From: Candidatus Babelota bacterium
GTDB lineage: Bacteria; Babelota; Babeliae; Babelales; JAUPTZ01
Assembly (NCBI GenBank): GCA_030917105.1
Contig: JAUPVI010000015.1
Span: 1 to 13,001 of the forward strand
Length of the DNA stretch: 13,001 bases
Reading direction: 5' to 3'
The notes under the pieces: generated by a model
Seen by the model: only the letters and a program-made list of their open reading frames with translations
The model's database searches: none
Told to the model about the DNA's origin: nothing
In this document: positions 1 through 7,736 of the stretch, piece by piece
Position numbering within the stretch: the stretch's first letter is position 1
How the letters are laid out: each line of letters begins with the position of its first letter
Program-made: the position numbers and the translations under genes

Positions 1-1419
1 ATAACAGAGCTTGAGAATAAGCTGATGCAGGAAAATGAGGTACATAAAGTTGCGCTAGAAAACTCTGAAAAAGCGGCGATGGCGCATGATCAGCTTGCTT
101 TACTCAAACAAGAGAGGGAAAGTCTTTTAAGTAAGATACATGAGCAAGAAGAAGCCTATGTAAAAGAAAGAGGGTCTTTGGTTCAGGTACTGGAAAACAA
201 AGCTAAGGAAAAAGCTGAGCTTGAGGTGCAACTTGCACAAGTTGCCGAACATATGAAAGTGCTGACCTCTCGCTCTCAGTCTTGTTTGCAAAGCTTGGCG
301 AGCAAGCTCTCTGATAAGGCAGTAACTGAAAAAGAATTGCGAGAAGCGGTTGAAGTGAAAGCACGCAAGCAAGCCGAGCTTGAGGTTTCTCTGGCGCAGG
401 TGAACCAGCAAATATCACAGCTTCGCCGTACGAGCACAGAGGTCGTCACTGTGCTGACCGATCAGGTAAATACCCTCCAAGACCGCTGCAAAGTTCTAGG
501 AGAGTTGTTTGAAGATAAGCAAAGAGAGAGCATAGAGCTTGAGCTACAAGTGCGGAGCGCAAGTGAAGTGCATAACAAGGTGCTTGAGCAAGCGTCTGTT
601 GTTGTAGATACGTTAGAACAAGTGAAGAAAGAGCGCGATGAGTATCGCGAGCAACTGAGTGGGCTTAAAGAAAAGCAAGTTGAGTATCAAGAACAAATAG
701 CCATCCTCCATGAATCAGTTGTTGAGCTTGGGGATAAAAACAAGACAATAGCGCTTTCTGCGGAGACGTTCCAGCAGAAAGCGATTGATCTGGCTGAGAA
801 GTCTCAAAAAGAGAGTGGAATTTTGCTGGAACTGCTGCAGTTACAGCAAAAAGAATTAAATGAACGACAGGCGGCGTATGCAGAAATGACACGGTTACAA
901 GAAACACTCGAAAAAATTCGCAGAGAGCGGGCTGAAGACAGCCGTCGTTCTGCGGCTCATGCTCGTCTTTTGACACAAATGGCAGCATTTGGTGATAAAT
1001 TGCTGAGTGATTACAATAGACTCCATGGTGCAGCGCATAATGTTCGCCATGTTCATCAGCAGCTTGCCGACCTGTTATGTACGCTTCGCGATTGCCAGCA
1101 AGAGCCAGACCACGTCGAAGTGGTCCGTTCGCTTGAAATGGCGCTTGATCTTTTGAAGGAGACTTCAGCTGATATTACAATCTCGGAGAGAAAGTCAATG
1201 GAGTTTGAGCAGGCGCCAATTCCAACAGCGCAAGACGTTGCTCAAACCGTTGATGAATTGCGAGAAGCAACAGAAACGGTTGAACCTCTTATGGTTTCTC
1301 CTGAGCCCCATACGATTTCCATAGAAGTAATAACACAACCAAACGGTTCTCCTTTTGGCGCTGATTTGTTTGAGATTCATCAAGCAAATGGTGTTTTACT
1401 GCCGCTCGTCACTCAGTAG
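1..1419 (+). CDS. Long coiled-coil protein, 5' end outside window
   Basis: The reading frame is open from the first base, so the gene starts upstream; 472 residues are visible, ending at TAG 1417-1419. Numbering here is from the internal Met at base 25. Residues 1 to about 330 are almost entirely heptad-like and rich in Glu, Lys, Gln and Leu with essentially no Pro or Gly, as expected of a long coiled coil. A 53-residue periodicity is visible in this part. Residues 300-360 form a further helix with several His and two Cys. The last 70 residues or so are rich in Thr, Glu and Pro, without heptads, and look like a disordered or linker tail. No membrane segment or enzymatic motif is visible. The exported-protein operon follows after 222 bases. 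Coiled-coil composition makes homology to SMC, myosin-like or other helical proteins uninformative. Function is unknown; a structural, surface or effector role is only inference. Confidence 0.85.
   Translation: MTELENKLMQENEVHKVALENSEKAAMAHDQLALLKQERESLLSKIHEQEEAYVKERGSLVQVLENKAKEKAELEVQLAQVAEHMKVLTSRSQSCLQSLASKLSDKAVTEKELREAVEVKARKQAELEVSLAQVNQQISQLRRTSTEVVTVLTDQVNTLQDRCKVLGELFEDKQRESIELELQVRSASEVHNKVLEQASVVVDTLEQVKKERDEYREQLSGLKEKQVEYQEQIAILHESVVELGDKNKTIALSAETFQQKAIDLAEKSQKESGILLELLQLQQKELNERQAAYAEMTRLQETLEKIRRERAEDSRRSAAHARLLTQMAAFGDKLLSDYNRLHGAAHNVRHVHQQLADLLCTLRDCQQEPDHVEVVRSLEMALDLLKETSADITISERKSMEFEQAPIPTAQDVAQTVDELREATETVEPLMVSPEPHTISIEVITQPNGSPFGADLFEIHQANGVLLPLVTQ
214..690 (+). repeat. 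53-residue (159-bp) degenerate tandem repeat within coiled coil
   Basis: The blocks AELEVQLAQV (bases 214-243), AELEVSLAQV (373-402) and IELELQVRSA (532-561) are spaced exactly 159 bases, or 53 codons, apart. Each is preceded by a similar Lys-rich segment (ENKAKEK, EVKARKQ, EDKQRES). Fainter copies may lie one period upstream (residues 11-63) and at residues 276-328. The copy expected at residue 223 fits only with a shift of a few residues. At DNA level the first two copies share the run gagcttgaggt. This is internal duplication inside one gene, not a mobile repeat. Confidence 0.6.
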
Positions 1420-1506
1420 CAGGCTAACGGCTGACAGAGATAGCTTGCCTATACTCACAATAGCCCGTAATTATGCTTCAAGCAAGTCGTTCTGGTGGCT
1501 CTGATA

Positions 1507-1530
1507 CCCTGCAATGACAGCTTGCAAGGG
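1507..1530 (+). other. Weak hairpin downstream of coiled-coil gene
   Basis: CCCTGCAA (1507-1514) can pair with TTGC-A-AGGG (1522-1530) around a 7-base loop, with one bulged A. It lies about 90 bases after the stop of the coiled-coil gene. There is no T run after it on either strand, so it does not look like an intrinsic terminator. It could be a weak processing structure or chance. The rest of the gap from 1420 to 1641 contains no gene that I can see. Confidence 0.2.
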
Positions 1531-1563
1531 CTGAGGGCATAAAAAGCCGGTATTGCAGAACTA

Positions 1564-1593
1564 TTGCAACAACTTTTTTGCTGTTGCTAGCAT
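1564..1593 (+). promoter_or_regulatory. Candidate promoter of the exported-protein operon
   Basis: A -35-like TTGCAA (1564-1569) and a -10-like TAGCAT (1588-1593) are separated by 18 bases. The -10 is preceded by TGC, giving the extended -10 form TGnTAnnAT. Transcription would begin near 1600, leaving about 40 bases of leader before the start at 1642. The spacer carries the inverted repeat GCAACA (1566-1571) / TGTTGC (1582-1587), which might be an operator, although six-base arms are common by chance. A second, weaker pair lies upstream: TTGCCT (1445-1450) and AATTAT (1469-1474). Confidence 0.35.
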
Positions 1594-1641
1594 GACCCCG
1601 TTTAGAAGATCGATCCGATCGCATTAACACGGGAATTGCTT

Positions 1642-3429
1642 ATGAAACACCTACGTCTGCCTTTGTACGTTGCCCTTTTTTTTGTTGCCTCATCGGCATT
1701 GCCCACTACTGAGCCGGTTGCTCAGCTACTAGAAGCATTTCTTAATTCCGGTGGAAAGTCTTCCCCTCTAAAAGTGGGGAGTGGTCTTCTTGATAGTTTA
1801 AAAGAGCTTGATTTTTATTCGACTGGACGCATTGCATTGCCGCTGCCACTGTCCGTTAGCGTGGTTCTTGACCTTGGTGGTGCTGGTGCTGGTTCACCAT
1901 TTCTACCCCTTCCTGCGCCGCAGCGTATCTATTTTGACTGGACCGATACTGGCTCGCTATCGCCCGCGGCAGCACAAGCAAAGACGATGTTTTTAAAGAT
2001 GATTCAAGATAGGTTTGCAGAGCTTTTTAGTGGTGATGACTTTGACTCAGAAGATGGCGAAAAATCAATTGACTTCTTTAATGAATCGCCAAATGCTGAT
2101 CGAAAAAAACATCTTTTGGAACGCTTGTTTAGCTTTAGAATGACACCAGGGCTTGTGTACGCATTAAAGTTATTTTTGCTCCTCAAGCATGCCGGTGAGC
2201 ATTATCGTAAAAGCTGGCGCGATGGCAAAAACAGTAGTAATCGTTTTATACAAGGGTTTTCCTATGTTGCCGACGTTGGTATTTTAACACTGCGTTTATT
2301 TGCAGCATGGCGTCGTGATAGTCGAGCTATTGGTGGTATATCAGCGGCCATCGAAGAAAATATGCCATCTTTGGGCGAATTGCTTCGGAACGTTTCTCGT
2401 AAATGTATTCCTCAAAGTATGAATCCAGCGCGTGACGAATTATATCTCCATCGTAAGCTTGATAGTATGTGGAAGCTCATTGTGCAAGGGGATGGGATTA
2501 TTTTCGGCCCAGATGGTAGTGTGCAGCGTGGTCTTGGTTGTTCAGTAACGGGGCTGGAGTGCCGTTCTGTGGAAGAAGCTGCTCTCTTGGGTGAATTTTT
2601 GAGCCAAAAACAAATCAACTGGGATAAGCTTGAAACCCAGGATATGCCGAATAAGCCATTTATTGTACGGGCAGCAATGCTTGCTCAGATGTATGCTATG
2701 CAACTTGGGCGGTTGCCAGAACAAGCACGCGATGAACGTCTTGCCAAATTTGAGCCAGTGCGTGACGCCATTGAAGACATTGTGATGCGTCAGGCGCTTC
2801 ATGATTTTGGTCGCTTTGATTTTGAAGCGCAGGATGCGGTTGGTATACATGTCCAACTGAAGACAAAAGAATTTAGAGAATTAATTGGTCCAGATCGCCC
2901 ACTTGGTGAATATAATGCACTACCAAAAGTCGTGTATGCTGGCAACTATGTATACTATTGCACGAACGAAACCGGGGCAACAGACGCTGCAAAAATTGTT
3001 GCGGTAATCTTCTTTCAAACGCTGTGGCGATACATCGAAGTTGTCCGTGGTAATAATGAAATGAATGCGGAGCTTACCGCAAAAATCATGGAAAAAGAGC
3101 GCCGGCAAAAATTTGCGCAAGCCTATCTGGATAGCCCAGAGGCTAGTTTCTTGAAGTTGCCACTCGGTTTATTGATGGAACGACCAACAACAGATTTCTA
3201 CGCTATTGCCGGCCAATACTTTAAAGATAGTGCCGAGTGCTCAAAAGTTATTAAATCGTTGATTAGCGATACCGTAACTATTCATGTCAAAGCGGCTCAA
3301 CGAGTAGGGAATTTATATCGAGATGCGCTGTTAAACTTAGCAAATAAGCCTAAATTTACACCACACAGAGCCCAAATAGAGGCCGATTGTCCTCCGTTAG
3401 GTGTAGTGCTGCCGGCAAAAGCAAAATAA
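1642..3429 (+). CDS. Exported protein of unknown family (595 aa)
   Basis: This is the first gene of the five-gene operon. I chose ATG 1642 because GGGA at 1631-1634 sits seven bases before it; the in-frame TTG at 1636 would leave no room for a ribosome site. The N-terminus is a clear Sec signal: Lys2 and Arg5, a hydrophobic core at residues 6-16, and probable cleavage after Ala19 (Ser-Ser-Ala). Residues 64-92 are hydrophobic and rich in Gly, Ala and Pro. An acidic patch (GDDFDSEDGE) lies at 131-140. From about 155 to 570 the protein looks mainly helical. Hydrophobic stretches at 170-182 and 450-458 are too short or too mixed to call membrane spans with confidence. Six Cys (255, 300, 307, 440, 533, 583) could form disulfides outside the cytoplasm. 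The tail is Pro/Lys-rich. I do not recognise a family. Export is well supported; the final location (periplasm, surface or outside) is not. Confidence 0.85.
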   Translation: MKHLRLPLYVALFFVASSALPTTEPVAQLLEAFLNSGGKSSPLKVGSGLLDSLKELDFYSTGRIALPLPLSVSVVLDLGGAGAGSPFLPLPAPQRIYFDWTDTGSLSPAAAQAKTMFLKMIQDRFAELFSGDDFDSEDGEKSIDFFNESPNADRKKHLLERLFSFRMTPGLVYALKLFLLLKHAGEHYRKSWRDGKNSSNRFIQGFSYVADVGILTLRLFAAWRRDSRAIGGISAAIEENMPSLGELLRNVSRKCIPQSMNPARDELYLHRKLDSMWKLIVQGDGIIFGPDGSVQRGLGCSVTGLECRSVEEAALLGEFLSQKQINWDKLETQDMPNKPFIVRAAMLAQMYAMQLGRLPEQARDERLAKFEPVRDAIEDIVMRQALHDFGRFDFEAQDAVGIHVQLKTKEFRELIGPDRPLGEYNALPKVVYAGNYVYYCTNETGATDAAKIVAVIFFQTLWRYIEVVRGNNEMNAELTAKIMEKERRQKFAQAYLDSPEASFLKLPLGLLMERPTTDFYAIAGQYFKDSAECSKVIKSLISDTVTIHVKAAQRVGNLYRDALLNLANKPKFTPHRAQIEADCPPLGVVLPAKAK

Positions 3430-3441
3430 GGAAGTGTACCC

Positions 3442-5034
3442 ATGAAAATAAAAGTAGTAGCCCTGTGCTTAGGGTCTTGTTTGATGAATAGCTTCGCGGT
3501 GGGGAGTACTTCTGTTGCTGCGGCAGGTCCTCTAAAGTTGCCTGCAAAGCCGGTAGCTTCTGGTGCTGAGGTTGCTCCTTCAATCGTACCAGCAGTGGCG
3601 GTAAAGGATGCGGGAGATGTATTGGTGGCCGCAGGTAAGGAAGTAGCCGCTCTTGATTTAAAAGAAGAGTTGCCAAAGAGCGATGCAGAACCGACTGACA
3701 TCGAAAATGTTGAGCAATTGGCCAGGGTAATGCAGGCCTTCAAATCAAAAAAAATAGAAGAATATAGTAAAAATATCCTTGCTTTGCAGGCTCGCCTTGA
3801 TGTTGCTGAAAACGATCTTGGGAAGTTAAAGAATAATGACCCAGAAGCGTTGAAGAAGTTGGCATATTGGGCAAAAGTCAAAGCAGCAATCGATGGCGAG
3901 AAGCAGCTTTTAATTGCCGTTCGTGGCATGCCCGAGCGCATGCGGTACCCTATAGAAGAGCTAAAATATGGGTATGAAGAAGCGACGAAGACTATCAAAA
4001 TTCTGAATGATATGGCTGCTGGCGACAAAGGCAGGGATACCATGCGCAGCTCGCTTGACGCTTTTGTTGCGCAACGTAATGGGGCTACGCCGGAAAAACT
4101 GGAAGCTCTTTTGACTGATGCGCGCACCAAAATTTTGGCGTACTACGATGTTATGATCGATTTGCATAAAGATTTTGAGCGAATGTTGGATGGTTTGTGG
4201 GTTATGTCGGCCAAAAGCTTTGTGAATCAAAAAGAAGAAGAAATGTTTGTTCTTCAAGGGTATGTGCACAATTCGAAAGAGGCCGCCGATAAGGCGGGCC
4301 CGGTTGTTGATTTAGCTGCTGCTGGAGCAGATAGCGACAGCCTAAGCGATAGAAAAGACTTTGAAGATCGTTGCAAGGCAATTCAAGAAAAAGAACAAGA
4401 TGCTGCCGCGAAGTCTTTGGTTGCTATCGATAAGTATCAACGGCAGATTGAGAAATGCCGCCGCCAGATGAAAATCATCTGGAAAGAAGATGGCAAAGAG
4501 GTTGATAAGACGGAACTTATTACGCAACGTAAAATTGACTATGAAGAGGCGTTGGCAGACGAAGAGCAGTCGCGGAAAGTAAAAGGAAAGACTGACGAGT
4601 TGATTCAGGCTTTTGTAAAGGTTTCTAATCAGCGGCATGAGTCATACCGCAAAGATCAGGGGCGTTTGGATTTAGAATTTTCTTTGCATGAAGCGCGTGC
4701 TGCACTTGAAGAAGCAACTTCTCGTATAAATTCTATTGACCCGAAGAAACCGACGGAAACTGAGTCATCACGAATTGGTGTTACTGCCTTACTTCGTGAA
4801 TCAACATTGCTTCGTACTCAAGAGTACGTCAAAACAAGTTCACTTTTTGGTTCTATGGCTGTTGGCATTAGCAAGCACCTTTCTCGCTTCAAAGAAATGG
4901 TGCCAGTGCGTGCTGAATTTGAAATGCGTATGCGTGCCGTTAGTCGTATTCATCCTGGTGTTGGTACGGCTTTGCCAGTGATACGTACGTTAGTGAATAA
5001 ATTTGCTCCGGGTATGATTGAATCGTGGGCATAA
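3442..5034 (+). CDS. Exported coiled-coil protein (530 aa)
   Basis: Second gene of the operon. The ribosome site AAGGAAG (3428-3434) overlaps the stop of the previous gene and lies seven bases before ATG 3442, which suggests coupled translation. The signal peptide has Lys2 and Lys4 and a hydrophobic stretch to about residue 20, with likely cleavage after Ala26-Ala28. Residues 29-75 are Ala/Val/Pro-rich and probably a flexible linker. Residues 85-190 and 300-440 are charged, heptad-like helices (for example QEKEQDAAAK), suggesting two coiled-coil blocks. Residues 445-530 are less charged, with Arg-rich helices and a C-terminus ending in Trp-Ala. Only four Cys occur, two of them in the signal region. 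No catalytic motif or membrane anchor is visible beyond the signal. A structural or adaptor role in the envelope, or secretion as a host-directed protein, is inference. No family was recognised. Confidence 0.85.
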   Translation: MKIKVVALCLGSCLMNSFAVGSTSVAAAGPLKLPAKPVASGAEVAPSIVPAVAVKDAGDVLVAAGKEVAALDLKEELPKSDAEPTDIENVEQLARVMQAFKSKKIEEYSKNILALQARLDVAENDLGKLKNNDPEALKKLAYWAKVKAAIDGEKQLLIAVRGMPERMRYPIEELKYGYEEATKTIKILNDMAAGDKGRDTMRSSLDAFVAQRNGATPEKLEALLTDARTKILAYYDVMIDLHKDFERMLDGLWVMSAKSFVNQKEEEMFVLQGYVHNSKEAADKAGPVVDLAAAGADSDSLSDRKDFEDRCKAIQEKEQDAAAKSLVAIDKYQRQIEKCRRQMKIIWKEDGKEVDKTELITQRKIDYEEALADEEQSRKVKGKTDELIQAFVKVSNQRHESYRKDQGRLDLEFSLHEARAALEEATSRINSIDPKKPTETESSRIGVTALLRESTLLRTQEYVKTSSLFGSMAVGISKHLSRFKEMVPVRAEFEMRMRAVSRIHPGVGTALPVIRTLVNKFAPGMIESWA

Positions 5035-5037
5035 TGC

Positions 5038-5044
5038 AAAGGAG
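5038..5044 (+). promoter_or_regulatory. Strong ribosome site deciding a TTG start
   Basis: AAAGGAG at 5038-5044 is a near-perfect Shine-Dalgarno sequence exactly seven bases before TTG 5052. That matches the AAGGAAG-N7-ATG arrangement of the gene upstream. The alternative in-frame starts GTG 5025 and ATG 5034 (which overlaps the preceding stop as TAATG) have no comparable site and lie before or inside this one. Confidence 0.65.
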
Positions 5045-5051
5045 CACCGCC

Positions 5052-7736
5052 TTGAGGTATACACCTGTTCTTATATTATTCTGGGCTTATATGAGCGGAT
5101 TACCATTTTTTATGGCGGATTTGCTCAGAGCGTCAGACATTCTCGCACACTATGACCTTGATGATATGGGTGGTTCAGCGATAGGAAATGCATTGCTCAC
5201 AGCGTCTGACCCAAAAGCTGCTGCGGAGCAATCGACAACTACCCAAGCTGCACCGAGTGAACCAATAGCAGCACAATCGGTGGTGCCAGGATTGCTAAGT
5301 GACAAAGTAGTTGAGCCTGCTGCATCTGAAGCCCTGGCAGTTGATTCGGCTGCAAAAATATCAGCTGAGTCTTCTTATGTATCAATTCCGGTGGATGCTG
5401 AATGGAAAAACCCACTTGAAGTGCTGGCGGCGTTGCCGGTTGATAAATGGGATCTTAAGGACTCACTGCTTGCCCTTGAAACTTCCTTTGCTCTTATGAG
5501 TGAGTCAGTGGTTAAAAAAATACAACACCTCCGAAAGGAGACGCGCGCGCTGTGGCTAGAATGGAAAAAGGCAGACGCGAAGAGTGCTCCGTTTACGAAT
5601 CTTACCAAGCAAATACAAAAACTTGCCGACAAACCCGATATGTTCCCTGGAGCAAACGATGAGGTTGCGGAATGGATAATTCTTGCAGATATTGGGGCTG
5701 ATGGTGCTGAATATTTGCAGGCGCTGCTGAAGTTGACTAAGCACGTTTCGTATAACTATTTATTGATGAGTGTTTTAGGGGCTCCTTCTTTTGATACGAA
5801 AGAGGCCCGTGTTATTAACGGTGCTTCCTTGTCAGACATGCAGTGTCGGAATCGATTTTTTGCTATTTTGGCTGCTTTTTATCGGCGAGAGTATGATGAG
5901 CGGGTTCAAGCAGCGCGCGACTATCAAACACTTGTCTATGGAAAGCGTTTTACTGTTGGCCAAACAGATCTCTTGTTGCTAGAAGAATCTGAATACCTTA
6001 GTGGTGAAGTGCCGGAGATAGTTAAGCTGAATGCTGGGTTTAATCCGGCCGAGTGGCGAGAAGTTGCAAGGGCCTCTCGTGTTCGCGCACATGAAGAAAC
6101 GTATAGTGTCGCGCAAAAGAAATTAGACAATATAGGCAACGTGCTCTTTTTATTCCAAGCCCGTTTAGAATCGGTGCGCGTTCCAGATAATTTTTTCCAA
6201 TATCCAGATGCAATTCAAGCCTCTTCAGCCGCGCTGTATGACACGCATATCCTGAGTATTTTAGTTGGTGTTCTCTACCGTCTTGGTGAGCGCATGTGTC
6301 GCGGCAAGAAAGCTTCTTTCATGGACTATGCTGACATGCAGGCAGTTCTTGCACAGGAGTATAAAGGACAGCGATTATTGCGCCATATTATGCTTGATGT
6401 GCCTGTAGGAGAAAAAGATAGTCGGGGATCTATGCCGGGACCATCTTCAAAGCCGTTTGAAGTAGATAGGCGGCGTTCTTTTGAGGCTCGTCTTGCGCTT
6501 TTGCTTGGGGATATAGATTTTTTTGAATCTAAGTCTTTGGCTCCCGTGGTGAAGGAGGCTATTGGTAAGCTCAGTGGTGTTATGGCTGCATCAAAACTGT
6601 ATAAGACGATAATGCTTCAAAATTGCTATATCAATGGTCTTGCATGGGGCATGATTCCTCCACGGAATAAGGAAAAAGTCCTTGGGAAATTGCAAGAAGG
6701 GGTTGCGGTCGTACGCGGAAATCTCGAGAAGCTTGGCCTGTCGGTTGAAAATCAGGAAGCCGTTGCAAAAAGTTATCGGCAGCTTCTTAATGTGATTAAT
6801 ACTTGGTCTCCGCATACAGCTTTTACGTATAAGTCTGTTTTCGGTCTGACAAATGCAGGACGACGTAGGATTGCGCAGGTGAAGTGTAGCCCTCAAATTT
6901 ATCAGGCGCTCTATAAGTTATTGTGGCTGTATATATGGGCTCGATTACAGGTAGTAGTATCTTTGCAGAATCAAGAGCGGCTTGTTAAAAAAACGGCAGC
7001 TGAAGTTTCATTGAGAGAGTCAGATATTGTTTTTGACGAAAAAGGCATGCTCCGTACTGACATTGGTCCTGCCCAAGAGAAGCAAGCGCGTGAACCAGGC
7101 GCATTACAAAAGATTCGTGATACTGTCGCAACGCTGTCTTATCGTGGACAGCAAGGGGCAAACAAGCTTAGAACCAAGGGGGATATTGATGGGGGATTCG
7201 ATGAGGCGCTTAATGGACTGAGTGATATGGCAAACCTTATTGAGGATCTTAAGCCAGCTTCCGTTGACTTGTTTAAGCAGAGCGATAAGGTGGCTAACCG
7301 ATTTTCAGCAACCACAAAAGCGCTGGTGGCATATACACATCGCTTGAGCGACTTTGCAATTAAAAAAATTGGTAAGATTCAAAAAGGGATACGAGATTTT
7401 GCCGGCTCTGCAAAAGTAAAACTTGCAGTTTTTCTTACAAAAATTCCTGGGCTTAAAACTGCTTTTCGTAAGCTGATGAATGACTTTCTTTCTACGGTCA
7501 AAGAGGGGGATGATGCTCAGGAAGAGCGTTATATGAAAGAGGCTCTCATTGACGTACAACGTGCTATGAGTGGTGAGCTTGACGCAAGCAAAATTGTCCT
7601 CCCAATGCAATCGAGTAAGATGCTGCAAGATATCAATGAGCGCGCTTCGATGACTCTTGAAGGGCGGGATAAGGCAGTTGGACAATGGTACGGTATTGGT
7701 GAAAAAGCGCCTGGATCAGTAGGGGTGGCTGGATGA
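5052..7736 (+). CDS. Large exported helical protein with Ala/Ser-rich linker (894 aa)
   Basis: Third and largest gene of the operon. I prefer TTG 5052 because of the AAAGGAG site and because it places Arg2 directly before the hydrophobic core (residues 5-22), with possible cleavage after Ala22 (Phe-Met-Ala). The next region, about 41-108, is low-complexity, rich in Ala, Ser, Pro and Thr, and likely disordered. From 115 to about 640 the protein is mostly amphipathic helices with many aromatic residues and only a few Cys (265, 416, 525, 612). Residues 614-637 form a hydrophobic helix with Trp and Tyr that might touch a membrane. Residues 741-816 are strongly basic and amphipathic (segments such as AIKKIGKIQKGI and KVKLAVFLTKIPGLK). 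The end is Gly/Val-rich. It overlaps the next gene by four bases (ATGA), so the two are probably translationally coupled. No family or active-site motif was recognised. If ATG 5034 were used, the protein would be six residues longer. Confidence 0.85.
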   Translation: MRYTPVLILFWAYMSGLPFFMADLLRASDILAHYDLDDMGGSAIGNALLTASDPKAAAEQSTTTQAAPSEPIAAQSVVPGLLSDKVVEPAASEALAVDSAAKISAESSYVSIPVDAEWKNPLEVLAALPVDKWDLKDSLLALETSFALMSESVVKKIQHLRKETRALWLEWKKADAKSAPFTNLTKQIQKLADKPDMFPGANDEVAEWIILADIGADGAEYLQALLKLTKHVSYNYLLMSVLGAPSFDTKEARVINGASLSDMQCRNRFFAILAAFYRREYDERVQAARDYQTLVYGKRFTVGQTDLLLLEESEYLSGEVPEIVKLNAGFNPAEWREVARASRVRAHEETYSVAQKKLDNIGNVLFLFQARLESVRVPDNFFQYPDAIQASSAALYDTHILSILVGVLYRLGERMCRGKKASFMDYADMQAVLAQEYKGQRLLRHIMLDVPVGEKDSRGSMPGPSSKPFEVDRRRSFEARLALLLGDIDFFESKSLAPVVKEAIGKLSGVMAASKLYKTIMLQNCYINGLAWGMIPPRNKEKVLGKLQEGVAVVRGNLEKLGLSVENQEAVAKSYRQLLNVINTWSPHTAFTYKSVFGLTNAGRRRIAQVKCSPQIYQALYKLLWLYIWARLQVVVSLQNQERLVKKTAAEVSLRESDIVFDEKGMLRTDIGPAQEKQAREPGALQKIRDTVATLSYRGQQGANKLRTKGDIDGGFDEALNGLSDMANLIEDLKPASVDLFKQSDKVANRFSATTKALVAYTHRLSDFAIKKIGKIQKGIRDFAGSAKVKLAVFLTKIPGLKTAFRKLMNDFLSTVKEGDDAQEERYMKEALIDVQRAMSGELDASKIVLPMQSSKMLQDINERASMTLEGRDKAVGQWYGIGEKAPGSVGVAG

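Noticed and set aside
1507..1530. Hairpin after the coiled-coil gene as its terminator
   Set aside because: The stem is short and bulged, no T run follows on either strand, and it is about 90 bases from the stop codon.
1606..1621. GATCGATCCGATCG palindromic cluster in the operon leader
   Set aside because: It is a short overlap of self-complementary tetramers with no loop or spacing that suggests a specific site; chance is sufficient.
1636..1644. TTG 1636 as start of the 595-aa protein
   Set aside because: The only ribosome-like sequence (GGGA) would end one base before it. ATG 1642 has correct spacing.
3442..3480. Possible lipobox (Leu-Gly-Ser-Cys13) in the 530-aa protein
   Set aside because: Lys4 is too close to the Cys and the hydrophobic stretch before it is too short. 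A longer signal with cleavage near Ala26-Ala28 fits better.
3297..4130. 277-codon open frame on the - strand opposite the 530-aa gene
   Set aside because: Its product is a Ser/Ala/Phe-rich mix with no domain, and it lies wholly against two well-supported + strand genes with signal peptides and ribosome sites. It is a shadow of their codon bias.
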